Positions 23,921-31,489 of a stretch of DNA of 64,000 bases are shown here, piece after piece; position 1 is the first letter of the stretch, and every line of letters begins with the position of its first letter. Under the pieces are notes generated by a model. It was given only the letters and a program-made list of their open reading frames with translations. It did not search any database and had not been told where the DNA came from. The stretch covers positions 4,455,501 through 4,519,500 of the forward strand of contig NZ_CP018846.1 in assembly GCF_002025705.1 (NCBI RefSeq). The letters are read 5' to 3'. A program made the position numbers and the translations under genes. This DNA comes from Pseudomonas putida (GTDB taxonomy: Bacteria > Pseudomonadota > Gammaproteobacteria > Pseudomonadales > Pseudomonadaceae).

Positions 23921-25123
23921 TCAGGCAGCGCTCAGGGTCAGAACCTTGATCGCCTGGGAGTCGACGAGCATGCCGCCGACGCGCTTGGTGGTGTAAAAGC
24001 CCACGTTCGGCTTGTTGGTGTACGGATCACGCAGCACCCGGGTGCCGATGCGATCGACGATGGTGTAACCGCGCTTGAAGTCGCCGAAGGACACCGCATT
24101 CGCGTCAGCAGCCCGCTCTGGCATGTCCTCGTTCTCAACGATGCCGTAGCTGAGCAACGTGGACGGCTGGCCAAGGGTCAAGCCGGGTTGCCAAATGTAG
24201 TCGCCACGCTCGTCCTTGAGCTTGCGCACGTAGGAGACCGTGAGGTTCGACATCATGAAACGAGCGTTCGCCCGATAGCCGGCCTTCAGCGCGTGCACCA
24301 GGTCGATCAGGTTGTCGGCGGTCAGCCCACCAGCGACACCAGAGATCAGCTTCTGTAGCTTCCCGAACGCTCGGACTTTATCGGTCTCGGTGGTCAGGTC
24401 GTAAGCCAGATAGCCTTTCGGCTTGTTCGAGCCGTTGCCGAGGGTGAAAGCGCTTCCCTCCTTCTCCGAGAACTCGCGGGCGACCTCATCCCCCAGCCAG
24501 CCTTCGGCGTTGAAGAAGATGTCGTCCAGGCTTGTCTGAGTGGCTTGAGGGTTGGCGTAGAGCTCTCCCATGAAAGCCGAAATCTGCCCGAGGGTAGGAG
24601 TGCCAGTTGCTGGACGCGGATCGATTTCGCCGACCCAGCCAGAACCGGCGCCGCCCAGGCTGACCAAGCGCTTGTAGTCAGGCGAGCCGACGGTGATCTG
24701 ATTGCACACCTGACGCATGGGAGAGGTGTCCTTCAGCAGCTCGATGATGTTGCGGTCCAGCTCCTCCGGCACCGCGTAGCCACCGTCGGCGTCGCTGCCG
24801 ATCTGGAGCGCCTTGGCCTGCAGGTCGCCCAGGCCGGTATCGACGCCTTTGCGAACGAACTGCATGAAGGCGGTCTTGTGCTCGCTCGCGGCCTTGGTTC
24901 CGGAGCCATCAGGTCGCTTCAGATCGGCCAGTTCCTTCTCGAGAGCTGACTTGAGCTCGTCAAGCTCACCCAGCTTCTCGTTCAGCGTGTCTACCTGGCC
25001 GGAGAGTTTGCCTTTCTCGGCCTCCAGGCCTTCGATGCGCTTGTCATTCTTTTCCTTGAATTCGTCGAACTTCTTGCCCAGGGCATCGGCGACTTCTTTG
25101 ATGTCTTTTTCTTCAACGGCCAT
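23921..25123 (-). CDS. Major capsid protein (HK97 fold)
   Basis: This 400-residue protein has an N-terminal delta-like coiled coil (about 1-80: DIKEVADALGKKFDEFKEKNDKRIEGLEAEKGKLSGQVDTLNEKLGELDELKSALEKELADL) followed by the HK97 capsid domain (GGYAVPEELDRNIIELLKDTSPMRQVCNQITVGSPDYKRLV, GNGSNKPKGYL, AVSFGDFKRGYTIVDRIGTRVLRDPYT). The N-terminal arm should be removed by the adjacent protease during maturation. ATG 25123 has GGAG six bases upstream; it overlaps the protease end by 11 bases. Confidence 0.94.
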   Translation of the reverse strand: MAVEEKDIKEVADALGKKFDEFKEKNDKRIEGLEAEKGKLSGQVDTLNEKLGELDELKSALEKELADLKRPDGSGTKAASEHKTAFMQFVRKGVDTGLGDLQAKALQIGSDADGGYAVPEELDRNIIELLKDTSPMRQVCNQITVGSPDYKRLVSLGGAGSGWVGEIDPRPATGTPTLGQISAFMGELYANPQATQTSLDDIFFNAEGWLGDEVAREFSEKEGSAFTLGNGSNKPKGYLAYDLTTETDKVRAFGKLQKLISGVAGGLTADNLIDLVHALKAGYRANARFMMSNLTVSYVRKLKDERGDYIWQPGLTLGQPSTLLSYGIVENEDMPERAADANAVSFGDFKRGYTIVDRIGTRVLRDPYTNKPNVGFYTTKRVGGMLVDSQAIKVLTLSAA

Positions 25124-25787
25124 GAGAGGCTCCTTCAATGCGGTCAATAAGGGATTTCAAGTGATTGAGTGATGCGTCGGCACCCGCCTCTCGCGGTGAA
25201 ACTGCGCCATAGCCCTTAGCCATAAAGGCCTTGGCTTGGGAGCCAGAAAACCCTACCTCTCGCAGGGCTCGCTCCACTTTGCTGGGCGGCGGGGTTTCGC
25301 CGCGGGCCAGCAGAGATTTCACATCGGTGATCCGGGCCTCGTCGTTGGCCGGGAAGGTGACCAGGGACAACTCCCAAAGGTCGATCTGTTTCAGAATCCA
25401 GACGCCCTTTTCCTTGTCGTACTCGTAGTCGTCCAGCATGTAGCCGATGGACGTGCCGGTCAGGCTGCCGGCCTTCATGTGAGCATGGGCGCGCTTGGCA
25501 AGAGGATCGTCTTCGATGAGCAATCGCCCCCTGAAGAACAGGCCCACGTCGTCCTCGCGCATCTCGGTGTAGATGCCGATTGGCTCGCTCATGTTGTGCT
25601 GCCAGAGCATCGCCGGCAGACGGCCCTTCTCTTTCCACTTGGCGAGGCTGGCCTCGAAGGCACCCCGGACAACTACGTCGCCGTAGCTGTCTTCGACGCC
25701 AAACACGGAGCCATAGCCTTCGAATTCGCCTGTCTCGCTGACCGACTTGATGGTCAGCGGGCGATCAAGGCGCTGTTTTGTCTGCAT
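25113..25787 (-). CDS. Prohead protease (HK97 gp4-like, U35)
   Basis: The 224-residue protein has the HK97 prohead protease pattern: FEGYGSVFGVEDSYGDVVVRGAFEASL near residue 20, MLWQHNMSEPIGIYTEM with the catalytic His at about 64, and the SLTGTSIGYMLDDYEYDKEKGVWILKQIDLWELSLVTFPANDEA region with the conserved LWELSLVTFPA. It processes the capsid N-terminus during head maturation. It overlaps both portal and capsid genes. Confidence 0.93.
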   Translation of the reverse strand: MQTKQRLDRPLTIKSVSETGEFEGYGSVFGVEDSYGDVVVRGAFEASLAKWKEKGRLPAMLWQHNMSEPIGIYTEMREDDVGLFFRGRLLIEDDPLAKRAHAHMKAGSLTGTSIGYMLDDYEYDKEKGVWILKQIDLWELSLVTFPANDEARITDVKSLLARGETPPPSKVERALREVGFSGSQAKAFMAKGYGAVSPREAGADASLNHLKSLIDRIEGASHGR

Positions 25788-26976
25788 CGTCGGCAGCCTC
25801 TGGTTTGGTGGTCATGTTCAAAGGAGTCAGATACACATCGCCGCCTTCTCGCGGGTTCATGTCCTCAAGATCTCGGCACTCGTTGGGGCACAAAATGCTC
25901 CACTGAATACCCTTCGCGTATGCTTCGTAGCGTCCCTTGAGGTCGCCGCGCATCAGGGCGCCGGCGTTGAATTTGGCGTAGTGGGTGAGTCGGTCTTTGT
26001 CGTTGAGCAAACCGACCTGCACCCGGTGCTCGATGCGCGTGATGATCGGCACTAGTGAGTAGTTCACGAAGTTCATGCCCATTTGCTCAACGTTGTTGAG
26101 CGTCATCTTGTCCATGTTCGCCACCAGGTGCGGCGGAACACGGAAGAGCCCGCAGATCTGCGCTTCCGTCATGCGCTTCGACTCGATGAACTGCGTGTCC
26201 TGGGCATTCAGGCTGATCGGCTTCCAATCCAGCCCCATCTCCAAGATCATGGGTTTGTAGGCATTTGCCACACCCATGTGCTCGCCTTGGAACTCTTCCT
26301 TAAGCCGACCGAATGCCTCATCGGTGAGGGTCTGCTCGGTACGCAGAACTCCGCTGGTTACCGCGCCGTTGGTGAAAAGCTTCCCTGCATGGGCATCCAT
26401 CGCCTGCCCCAGACCGAGCGTCTGCCGCGCATAAGCGATAGGATTCAAACCGTGCAGCCCGTCCAGCGTGAACAGCCGCACATGCCAGATTTCTTTCTGT
26501 GAAAGAGTTTTCTGCCCAGTCTTGAAGTCGACTTTGTACTCAACCGACCAATCGTCGTTCAGCTTCGGCTGGACAATGTCAGGGTTGAGCGGCAGAAGCT
26601 CGACTACATTGCCGAGAGCCTCGACCTTGTAGGCGTAGAAGTTGCCGCGCAAGCACAGGCACGCCACCAGCATTTCCCAGAATTCCTGGGCGGTCATGTA
26701 ACCGTTAGGGGCCATGGACAGAAGCGGATACAGCCGATGACCAGTCGCCGGCAGTCTTACCTTTTCCGTCTGCTTCATCAGCCGGCATGGAAGCATGCCT
26801 ATCGACTCGGAAAGCACGCGCACGCAGTTGAAAACTACTAGCTGCTGCAGGGCGGTTGTAGTCGTGACCTTCTGGCCGGATGCCGTCTCGTAGCCAGACC
26901 CGAGCGCCTGTGCCAACTTTTCCGAAGTGTCGATGGTCAGCGGATTGCTCTTTCTTCCAAGGAGAGCGCGAAGCAT
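25765..26976 (-). CDS. Portal protein (HK97 family)
   Basis: This 403-residue protein forms the dodecameric DNA portal. It shows the HK97 family signature: VRVLSESIGMLPCRLMKQTE, GYMTAQEFWEMLVACLCLRGNFYAYKV, LPLNPDIVQPKLND and GLHGLNPIAYARQTLGLGQAMDAHAGKLFTNGAVTSGVLRTEQTL. The stem and crown regions follow (MTEAQICGLFRVPPHLVANMDKMTLNNVEQMGMNFVNYSLVPIITRIE). It lies between a small membrane gene and the protease and overlaps the latter. Confidence 0.94.
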   Translation of the reverse strand: MLRALLGRKSNPLTIDTSEKLAQALGSGYETASGQKVTTTTALQQLVVFNCVRVLSESIGMLPCRLMKQTEKVRLPATGHRLYPLLSMAPNGYMTAQEFWEMLVACLCLRGNFYAYKVEALGNVVELLPLNPDIVQPKLNDDWSVEYKVDFKTGQKTLSQKEIWHVRLFTLDGLHGLNPIAYARQTLGLGQAMDAHAGKLFTNGAVTSGVLRTEQTLTDEAFGRLKEEFQGEHMGVANAYKPMILEMGLDWKPISLNAQDTQFIESKRMTEAQICGLFRVPPHLVANMDKMTLNNVEQMGMNFVNYSLVPIITRIEHRVQVGLLNDKDRLTHYAKFNAGALMRGDLKGRYEAYAKGIQWSILCPNECRDLEDMNPREGGDVYLTPLNMTTKPEAADDADKTAP

Positions 26977-27185
26977 CAGCTACCCCCTCGAATGATTGCG
27001 TAAGCGGACAGAGCCATCAGGATCACCCCGCAGACAGAAAGCGACACGGCCTCTCCAAAGCCCACCCACAGACCTCGGGCCAGCAACCCGAAGCCGACCA
27101 TTCCAACCAGGTCCGGCAGGCTTTCGCGAAGGCGATCAAGGGCCGACGCCCCGTCATCGCGAGGCGCCTCTTGCTCAGTGGTCAT
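26976..27185 (-). CDS. Small membrane protein between portal and terminase
   Basis: The 69-residue protein has two hydrophobic segments (LVGMVGFGLLARGLWVGFG and SLSVCGVILMALSAYAIIRGG) after a charged N-terminus. Its start overlaps the terminase stop by four bases and its stop shares one base with the portal start, so it is coupled to packaging genes. Small membrane proteins occur here in several HK97-like phages. Its role is unknown. Confidence 0.7.
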   Translation of the reverse strand: MTTEQEAPRDDGASALDRLRESLPDLVGMVGFGLLARGLWVGFGEAVSLSVCGVILMALSAYAIIRGGS

Positions 27186-28858
27186 AGAGATCTGATTCCG
27201 TGCTTCATGATGTGGTCCGAGAGCGTTTTCTCGGGTTGTGGATTCAACGCCATCAATGACACGGCGTTGAATGTGGCCATCAGTGGGTCAATTTTCGCGG
27301 TGCCGGAAGCCTGCTTGGTAATCAAGAACGCATTCGCAGAGGGAACGCCCTTGGCATTGCCGCACGCCCAAGCCATGAGAGGCTGACCGCAGTGCTGGAG
27401 AGACCCATCTGCAAGGCGCCGCTCGGTGGTTTTAATCGCCCCCGTGAGCTTCCACCCCTGGGAGATGCCGATGACCTTGTCTTCCGGAACGCCCGCCTCG
27501 GCCAAGGCGTCTAACACTGCACCAATGCCCGCAGGATCGAGCCCTACCTTGTCCAGCAATCCGGCTTGGTGAATTCGCGCAACGACCGCAGCAAGCTGCT
27601 CAACATCGTCACCGATGCGATCCACAATGGTGAGGTCGCCCGTAGCCTGAAGATCGAGCAGCCTGGGGGCTTCCGACTTCCGCCTCTCAAGCACAGATGG
27701 ATGGGCCCAGGCGTGCGCCCAGTGCAGCCAGGTTCGCGAATCCCGCATCCGACCCACAGCGGCAAGCCCAAGCAAGTCGTCCAGACCGCCGCCATCCCCA
27801 CCAACCGCGATGACATCACACAGCTCGAACATTCGGTCGAGTGTGAGCCCGGGCCTGACCTGAGCCTCCCAGTACGATGCACCAACCCAGCTATCAGACA
27901 TCAGCGCTAGGCCGATCTCGATGTTGAGATGCTTGGCCAGGAAGCCACGCACTTCCGCTTCACCGTCGATCTCCGCCTGCATAAACAGGCGCTCCAGCGT
28001 TGGCCGGTCGACCGAGTAGTCCATGTTCGGGTTGACCAGCCTGAAGTTCTCAGGCTTCCGGGCCTCCCCGCTGTCGATCATCTCCTTCGGGAATTCGTAG
28101 ATAACCGCCAGGAAGCGGTTGTCATTGATCCGGCCGTCTCGCACGCCGCGGGCGTAGTTCAGCTTGGAGCGGAACACGCCTGCCGGCGGTTCGTTCGACT
28201 GGGTGGTCAGCCAGATGATGAATCCTTCTGGCCGCGACAGCAGCCCCCCCGTTGCCTCGCGGATCATGTCCGCTGCTTTCGGGTTCTTGCCAAAGAGCCA
28301 GGTCTCATCGATCAGCACACCGACGGCCTTTTTACCGCCGACCGTATCACTATCTGCTGCAACCACCTTAAGCGTGGCGCCGGTCTCAAGGTGCGTGATC
28401 AGTCGCAGGTGCGGCTGCACATGCAGCAAGGCCTTCAACTCTTCGTCGTTGTTGACCATGTCCTTCGCGGGAACGAAGGCGTTGTCTGCAATCTCCTTGG
28501 TCGGCGCGAGGATGATGAACTCGGCCGACTTCCGCCAGTTGCGCACCAGCGCGGTCACCATGATGGCAGCAGCGATGGTGGACTTGCTGTTCTTCTTCGG
28601 GATGCAAAGCATGAACTCCCGAATCAGGCGCTCGCCAGTTTCGCAGTTGTAACTGCCGAATACCGCCCCTGCAAAAGCGAGCACCCACGGAGCACACGCG
28701 CTCTCAATGGTCGGGCTGCCTGGAGCATCGACGATGCGAAGCCCCTTGAATACTTCAAGACTTTCTTCCGCTTCCCGGGGAAAAAGCGGCTCGGGAATGA
28801 TCGACTCGCCGGCAGCCAGGCGCTGCCACCAGTCCGGGCAGGCCGTGGTCCAAAGCAT
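27182..28858 (-). CDS. Terminase large subunit (HK97 type)
   Basis: The 558-residue motor has a Walker A-like P-loop IPKKNSKST at 86-94 (an ASCE variant), Walker B VGVLIDETWL with D184-E185, and the C-terminal nuclease region beginning near VIAVGGDGGGLDDLLGL. It cuts concatemeric DNA and pumps it through the portal. The gene order TerS-TerL-portal-protease-capsid is exactly HK97-like. The start lies 3 bases after the TerS stop. Confidence 0.94.
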   Translation of the reverse strand: MLWTTACPDWWQRLAAGESIIPEPLFPREAEESLEVFKGLRIVDAPGSPTIESACAPWVLAFAGAVFGSYNCETGERLIREFMLCIPKKNSKSTIAAAIMVTALVRNWRKSAEFIILAPTKEIADNAFVPAKDMVNNDEELKALLHVQPHLRLITHLETGATLKVVAADSDTVGGKKAVGVLIDETWLFGKNPKAADMIREATGGLLSRPEGFIIWLTTQSNEPPAGVFRSKLNYARGVRDGRINDNRFLAVIYEFPKEMIDSGEARKPENFRLVNPNMDYSVDRPTLERLFMQAEIDGEAEVRGFLAKHLNIEIGLALMSDSWVGASYWEAQVRPGLTLDRMFELCDVIAVGGDGGGLDDLLGLAAVGRMRDSRTWLHWAHAWAHPSVLERRKSEAPRLLDLQATGDLTIVDRIGDDVEQLAAVVARIHQAGLLDKVGLDPAGIGAVLDALAEAGVPEDKVIGISQGWKLTGAIKTTERRLADGSLQHCGQPLMAWACGNAKGVPSANAFLITKQASGTAKIDPLMATFNAVSLMALNPQPEKTLSDHIMKHGIRSL

Positions 28859-28861
28859 GTC

Positions 28862-29362
28862 TTATCCCTTGACGACAGTGAGAGGCGGTTTGCTCTGGGA
28901 GTACTTGCCCTTCCCGGCCTCTTTGGCCGCTTCGGCTTTCTGCTCTTTCTTGCCGGCCTCCGCCCTTTTTCCATGGATGTATGGCACGGCAGTCTGCGCA
29001 GCGTTGCGCCGGTCGAAGACCTTCGCTCGCGGTTCGTTCATCAAGGCCAGTAACCACTCCAGAGGATCCTGGGTTGAGGGCAGGCAACTGAGGAACTCGC
29101 CGTCGGCCTCGTTTACCTCCACGGGGTCGCTGGAGGCCTCGTCAGCTTGCGGCTTCCTGCTTCGTTTCTTCGGCTCAGGGTTAACACTGAGCTCAGCTTT
29201 GCGAGCCAGGATGGCTGCCGCAATCTTCGGATCATTGGCCCAGCGCGACCCTGCCGCAGCAGCGGTCGAAGCCTTGCTGCCTGCGGCCTCCGCTGCTTCT
29301 TTGTTGGACGCACCTCGGGCCTTAGCGTCAACAAACTGTCGTTGTTTGTCTGTTAACACCAT
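28862..29362 (-). CDS. Terminase small subunit
   Basis: This 166-residue protein starts MVLTDKQRQFVDAKARGASNKEAAEAAGSK and continues TAAAAGSRWANDPKIAAAI, the helix-turn-helix region of Terminase_2-type small subunits that bind the packaging site. The C-terminal half is Lys/Glu/Ala-rich and probably contacts TerL. AAGG lies about nine bases before ATG 29362. It is followed at once by TerL. Confidence 0.85.
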   Translation of the reverse strand: MVLTDKQRQFVDAKARGASNKEAAEAAGSKASTAAAAGSRWANDPKIAAAILARKAELSVNPEPKKRSRKPQADEASSDPVEVNEADGEFLSCLPSTQDPLEWLLALMNEPRAKVFDRRNAAQTAVPYIHGKRAEAGKKEQKAEAAKEAGKGKYSQSKPPLTVVKG

Positions 29363-29368
29363 TAACAA

Positions 29369-29527
29369 AAACCTTCAGGGGGGGAGAAAAATGTGCACGT
29401 GGGGTCGGTGGCGGTCTAGCTAAGTGAGAATGGCTATATTTTGACCGCCCCCCTGCCCATGACCCGATTTTTCAATCTGGAGCCTTCGCCGTGCTTTTTT
29501 CCTTAGAAAAATAAGATTCTTATGGCG
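29369..29527. other. Putative packaging/cos region
   Basis: No gene is visible in this 159-bp gap between TerS and HNH, where HK97-like phages usually carry cos. It contains an AT-rich core flanked by GGCGGTC (29410-29416) and GACCGCC (29443-29449) inverted repeats and a run of C residues. The cohesive-end sequence cannot be fixed by eye. Confidence 0.4.
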
Positions 29528-29863
29528 CTATAAGATTCCAGCTGCCTCTTCGGCCTGCTTGACCGAGTCGTGACAGGGCTTGCAGAGAGGCTGCCAGTTG
29601 GCCTGATCCCAGAAGAGATCCTTGTCACCTCGGTGCGCCACGATGTGGTCGACGACACTGGCCGCTGCCGTTCGCCCTTGCCGGGCGCAGTAGGCGCACA
29701 GCGGGTTGTCGCGCAGGTACTGCTCTCGCGCCTTCTGCCATCGGTAGTCATAGCCGCGCTGGGAGCTGGTCATGCCGCTCCTCCAGCTGCCAGGTGTGAC
29801 GACCTTAACCCGGGAGCCGGCGCTCTCCTTGATGCGCGAGCCAAGCGTCTTGAGCCTGGCCAT
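29528..29863 (-). CDS. HNH endonuclease
   Basis: This 111-residue enzyme carries CAYC (56-59), the DH pair at 72-73 (VVDHIVAHRGD), an N89 (QANWQPLC) and CKPCHDS (94-99), the full HNH plus zinc-knuckle set. HNH proteins next to terminase are required for cos cleavage and packaging in HK97-like phages. ATG 29863 shares a base with the holin stop, and the gene faces the putative cos region. Confidence 0.9.
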   Translation of the reverse strand: MARLKTLGSRIKESAGSRVKVVTPGSWRSGMTSSQRGYDYRWQKAREQYLRDNPLCAYCARQGRTAAASVVDHIVAHRGDKDLFWDQANWQPLCKPCHDSVKQAEEAAGIL

Positions 29864-30186
29864 CAGCCTTCAACCTTCTTGCTCATGAACCTGTCGGAGT
29901 ACTCACGCAGCTTCTCCACCCCGATGAATCCCACCAGGCAGCCAGCGAAGACCGATAGGTTGGGCGGCAGTGCGAAGTACTCCAGCACCGGCAGCAGGCT
30001 GATGGCGATCAGGCCACAGATAGTGCCCTCAAGCACGACCTTGCGGCCTCGACCACCACCGTAGATGACGCGACACATAGCCACGGCAGCGGCGATACCA
30101 CCGGTGTACAGCTGAGGCTGGTGAGCCAGCACCCAGGCGAGCACAGCGGCCCACAGGCCAGGATCCTTCTCGGGCATGTTCGGCAT
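29863..30186 (-). CDS. Phage holin
   Basis: The 107-residue protein has three hydrophobic stretches (LWAAVLAWVLAHQPQLYTGGIAAAVAMCRVIYGG, VLEGTICGLIAISLLPVLEYF, LSVFAGCLVGFIGVEKL) and ends in a charged tail (REYSDRFMSKKVEG). This is the lambda-family class of phage holins (Phage_holin_3 type). ATG 30186 has GGGAGGA with six-base spacing; the frame continues to 30330 without support. It is the first late gene after the terminator at 30274-30303, far from the endolysin. Confidence 0.82.
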   Translation of the reverse strand: MPNMPEKDPGLWAAVLAWVLAHQPQLYTGGIAAAVAMCRVIYGGGRGRKVVLEGTICGLIAISLLPVLEYFALPPNLSVFAGCLVGFIGVEKLREYSDRFMSKKVEG

Positions 30187-30273
30187 CTCGATTCCTCCCT
30201 TTTGGGGAGCGGAATAGGTTAGGCCCCAACAGCACACCCATCTCGGGGCGATGGTTGTGGTGGAGCCGAGAAC

Positions 30274-30303
30274 GAAAAAGCCCCGGCAGATGCCGAGGCT
30301 TGG
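30274..30303 (-). terminator. Terminator upstream of the late operon
   Basis: On the minus strand AAGCCTCGGCA-TC-TGCCGGGGCTT is followed by TTT. It sits between Q and the first late gene and is a candidate target of Q antitermination, comparable to lambda tR'. Confidence 0.8.
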
Positions 30304-30412
30304 AATGAGGTGATATTGGAATGGCTTCATCGAACTAGACGACCTTCGATGAGTAGATCCAATCGTTAAATGGTGGTATCAAAAAGCGTGGCAATTCGCC
30401 ACCTATGAAAAG

Positions 30413-30664
30413 GTGTTCACCGTGGTTTGGAAAAGCGACGACAACAAAAAATATCGCGGAAAGATTGACCGCATTTATGTATCGATGTCCGAAGAGTGGG
30501 AGGTCGAGTATTTCATTGAGCAATACCTGAAGACTCGAAACTACAAACAAAACGATGAGAACCGGAGCCTTGTGGCGCATAAGCTAGAGCATGCTCCAGG
30601 GAGCGCGCCCCATAAGCGCGACGATTTGAACGCTTGGCTAGACAAGCAATACGGCAAGGCGTAA
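30413..30664 (+). CDS. Hypothetical plus-strand protein, possibly truncated at its 5' end
   Basis: The frame encodes 83 residues (MFTVVWKSDDNKKYRGKIDRIYVSMSEEWEVEYFIEQYLKTRNYKQNDENRSLV, ending DDLNAWLDKQYGKA) starting at GTG 30413. The same frame stays open and protein-like for 20 codons upstream (for example KWWYQKAWQFATYEK) but contains no ATG, GTG or TTG, so the gene may have lost its start. It runs against the late transcript and ends 6 bases before a terminator. No family is recognised. An opposite-strand hydrophobic frame at 30335-30580 is rejected as a shadow. Confidence 0.5.
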   Translation: MFTVVWKSDDNKKYRGKIDRIYVSMSEEWEVEYFIEQYLKTRNYKQNDENRSLVAHKLEHAPGSAPHKRDDLNAWLDKQYGKA

Positions 30665-30670
30665 ATGCAA

Positions 30671-30695
30671 AAACCCCGGCTAACTGGCCGGGGTT
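30671..30695. terminator. Bidirectional terminator between Q and the plus-strand gene
   Basis: AACCCCGGC-TAACTG-GCCGGGGTT has T-rich flanks on both sides, stronger (TTTTT) for leftward transcripts leaving Q. Confidence 0.8.
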
Positions 30696-30767
30696 TCTCT
30701 GTGTCGCGTTGCTTGCAAGCTGGACACGCTGCTATGAAAACAGGTGTTTATCCGCGCGGAAAGCTTT

Positions 30768-31157
30768 TTATGCAGCCTCTCGCAGTTGTTCCAAAGCGCA
30801 GTCAATCCAGGCCACCCCGGTGTTGATCAGCTCGCGCGCCTTCGCTTCGCCCATCTTGTGCTCGCGAGCGATCCGTAGCGCCGGCCACTTAGCACCGAAG
30901 TACAGCCATACGAAGCCGCCCATCTGAGGGTTTCGTTTATTCAGCCTGGCTACGGCGCCGTCAACCGCAAGTGCTAGGTCGTCCGTGATCACATACTGCT
31001 TGAGCCCTCCTTCCGCTGGAGCGTGCTCCTTCATAAGCGCATACAGCGGACAGACATACTGAGGCACGCCCATGCCATCCATCCGCCACCAGCCCCATTG
31101 CTCGAGCATGTACGCTGTATCACCAAGGGCCTTGTCTACGTAGGTTCGTTTCTTCAT
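30768..31157 (-). CDS. Late antiterminator Q
   Basis: This 129-residue protein (MKKRTYVDKALGDTAYMLEQWGWWRMDGMGVPQYVCPLY) is of the P22/lambdoid antitermination Q family: a W-rich N-terminus (LEQWGWW) and a C-terminal RIAREHKMGEAKARELINTGVAWIDCAL. Q lets RNA polymerase ignore terminators downstream of the late promoter, here matching the several hairpins inside the late operon. ATG 31157 has AGGGGG six bases upstream. It is the last gene of the replication/nin-like operon. Confidence 0.85.
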   Translation of the reverse strand: MKKRTYVDKALGDTAYMLEQWGWWRMDGMGVPQYVCPLYALMKEHAPAEGGLKQYVITDDLALAVDGAVARLNKRNPQMGGFVWLYFGAKWPALRIAREHKMGEAKARELINTGVAWIDCALEQLREAA

Positions 31158-31168
31158 GTCCTTCCCCC

Positions 31169-31489
31169 TCAATCCCCGGTGTAGTTGGTGCCGCCAGCGC
31201 CGCGCTGGTTGCTTCCTTGATATGTCGCCTCAGGCCCGGATGCCTGAGGGTTCTTCAACTGCTCGATCTGCCTGAGCGCTGCCCGAAGCCTCATGCTTAG
31301 CTGAGTCACCAGTACATCCAGGGCCAGAGCCTCGCCGGTTGCAGCCGCCACAAAGCCCGAGGCATGGCAGTGGCCGCATGGCAGTTCGTGAAACACACCC
31401 TGAGTGATCGCTCTCCCACGGCACAAAGGGCACTGAGCCAACTTGATCGCAGCCTTCTTGAAGGCAGGGCCATGGCTCTTCCTTGTCAC
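31169..31489 (-). CDS. Zinc-finger-like phage protein upstream of Q
   Basis: The 106-residue product contains CPLCRGR and CGHCHASG about 23 residues apart, a CxxC-CxxC zinc-binding set like a DnaJ or ribbon zinc finger. The C-terminal 40 residues are helical then glycine-rich (QLSMRLRAALRQIEQLKNPQA). GTG 31489 overlaps the recombinase stop as GTGA. Proteins of this shape are common next to Q in Pseudomonas phages. No function is assigned. Confidence 0.72.
   Translation of the reverse strand: MTRKSHGPAFKKAAIKLAQCPLCRGRAITQGVFHELPCGHCHASGFVAAATGEALALDVLVTQLSMRLRAALRQIEQLKNPQASGPEATYQGSNQRGAGGTNYTGD

Noticed and set aside
30335..30580. Hydrophobic minus-strand ORF of 81 residues opposite the plus-strand gene
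   Set aside because: Overlaps a better frame on the plus strand; its hydrophobicity reflects the complement of the charged plus-strand protein.
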